The position numbers and the translations under genes are program-made. A DNA stretch of 14,339 bases from Rhizobium sp. Q54 (GTDB lineage Bacteria > Pseudomonadota > Alphaproteobacteria > Rickettsiales > UBA1997), in contig CAMBES010000021.1 of the NCBI GenBank assembly GCA_945865855.1, forward strand, positions 1 to 14,339, read 5' to 3'. Positions 13,465 through 14,339 of this stretch are shown one piece after another; within the stretch, counting starts at the first letter, position 1, and every line of letters starts with the position of its first letter. The notes under the pieces were generated by a model. It had not been told where the DNA came from. It made no database searches and saw only the letters and a list, made by a program, of their open reading frames with translations.

Positions 13465-14339
13465 ATGAAAGCAGAATTCAAAATCATCGCCGATCACCTA
13501 CGCTCATCATCTTTTCTAATCGCTGATGGCGTAATGCCAAGCAATGAAGGGCGAGGTTACGTACTTCGTCGCATTATGCGTCGCGCCATGCGCCAGCTTC
13601 ACAAACTTGGCGCCAAACAAGCTTCAATGTATAAGCTTGTTGATTCTTTGATTAAAGAAATGGGCGTCGCCTATCCAGAATTGGGGAGAGCTCGTGACAC
13701 CATCGTTGAAACGCTAAAGAACGAAGAAGAGAAATTCCGCGAAACTTTGGAAAAGGGCTTGAAGATTTTGGAAGAGGAAATTCTTAAAATAAAATCACAG
13801 AAATTCTCTGGCGCTATCGCCTTCAAACTCTACGATACCTACGGCTTTCCGCTTGATCTCACGCAAGATATTCTGAAGGAAAAAAACCTCGAAGTTGATG
13901 TTGAAGAATTCAATCGCGAAATGGAATTGCAGCGCGAACGCGCCCGAAAAAATTGGGTTGGATCTGGCGAAGAAAAAGAGGATAAAATCTTTTTCGACCT
14001 CAAAGAAAAACACGGTGAAACGAAGTTTTTGGGTTACGAAACCTTAAGTGCGAAGGCAAAAGTTTTAGCTCTTTTGGATGATGCAATAATTCTCGATCAA
14101 ACCCCGTTCTACGCGACTTCAGGCGGTCAAAAAGGTGACGATGGATCAATTAGTGGAGTGAAAATTTTCGAGACAAAAAAATTCGCCGGAAATTTATTCG
14201 TTCACTTTTTTTCTAAACAAGAAATTACCTTGAGAGTCGGAGACGAAGTTACTGCTGAAGTGAATCAACAAAGCCGCAAAGCCCGCGAGGCAAATCACTC
14301 AGCAACGCATTTAATGCACAAGGCTTTGAAGGAAGTTTT
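13465..14339 (+). CDS. alaS: Alanyl-tRNA synthetase lacking its N-terminal catalytic core (partial, runs off window)
   Basis: A frame open from the ATG at 13465 to the window edge, 291 codons so far. Residues 5-40 (FKIIADHLRSSSFLIADG then PSNEGRGYVLRRIMRRAMR) match the AlaRS region around residues 290-330 of the E. coli enzyme. Then come YDTYGFPLDL (from 123), TPFYATSGGQ (from 213) and the editing-domain zinc motif HSATH with His278 and His282. These are the tRNA-recognition domain and the first part of the editing domain. Everything N-terminal to them, including class II motifs 1-3 for ATP and alanine, is missing. An in-frame TAA at 13450 and the palindrome ending at 13445 close the frame upstream, and rnj lies just beyond. 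It could be the second half of a split AlaRS, a truncated copy, or the product of a misjoin at a repeat. By itself it cannot aminoacylate. Confidence 0.88.
   Translation, partial: MKAEFKIIADHLRSSSFLIADGVMPSNEGRGYVLRRIMRRAMRQLHKLGAKQASMYKLVDSLIKEMGVAYPELGRARDTIVETLKNEEEKFRETLEKGLKILEEEILKIKSQKFSGAIAFKLYDTYGFPLDLTQDILKEKNLEVDVEEFNREMELQRERARKNWVGSGEEKEDKIFFDLKEKHGETKFLGYETLSAKAKVLALLDDAIILDQTPFYATSGGQKGDDGSISGVKIFETKKFAGNLFVHFFSKQEITLRVGDEVTAEVNQQSRKAREANHSATHLMHKALKEV

Noticed and set aside
1..14339. CRISPR array or defence system
   Set aside because: No regularly spaced direct repeats and no cas, toxin-antitoxin or restriction genes were seen; the repeats present are isolated palindromes of different sequence.

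Overview
The window looks like a chromosomal piece of an AT-rich alphaproteobacterium, most likely Rickettsiales or a close relative. The evidence is a very long VirB6-type protein with a Cys-rich extracytoplasmic N-terminus, a VirB3, an alphaproteobacterial AspRS, the coaX-rnj gene pair, a tRNA with an encoded CCA, and several palindromic elements packed into gene junctions. Most of it is housekeeping. No complete new system is evident; the unusual parts are the junctions and broken genes.

Layout. On the left, minus strand, is a short 5-carboxymethyl-2-hydroxymuconate isomerase-like gene whose frame appears cut by an in-frame TAA. Divergent from it run pyrC (dihydroorotase) and thiD (HMP/HMP-P kinase), separated by a long near-perfect hairpin. 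After thiD lies a decayed IS5-like transposase remnant. The minus-strand block, read right to left, is virB3, aspS, tRNA-Leu(UAA) and a 1280-residue VirB6-like gene. Together these suggest a type IV secretion (rvh/P-type) locus interrupted by housekeeping genes, with virB4 not where it would be expected. A divergent promoter region near 9160-9318 separates this block from a plus-strand block: aspartate aminotransferase, an unexplained open frame, coaX (type III pantothenate kinase), rnj (RNase J), a large REP/MITE-like palindrome, and then alaS.

The most striking observation is at the right end. The alaS frame starts directly after the palindrome, at the point that corresponds to about residue 290 of an ordinary AlaRS. 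The whole aminoacylation core (class II motifs 1-3) is absent, while the tRNA-recognition domain and the start of the editing domain are intact and open to the window edge. This may be a split AlaRS, a truncated or duplicated gene, or a misassembly across a dispersed repeat.

Together the genes cover pyrimidine synthesis (PyrC), thiamine (ThiD), CoA (CoaX), aspartate metabolism and Asp/Ala/Leu decoding, RNA turnover (RNase J) and protein secretion (VirB3, VirB6). No gene has a clear AGGAGG-type ribosome binding site. All homology statements are from memory of families; no search was run.
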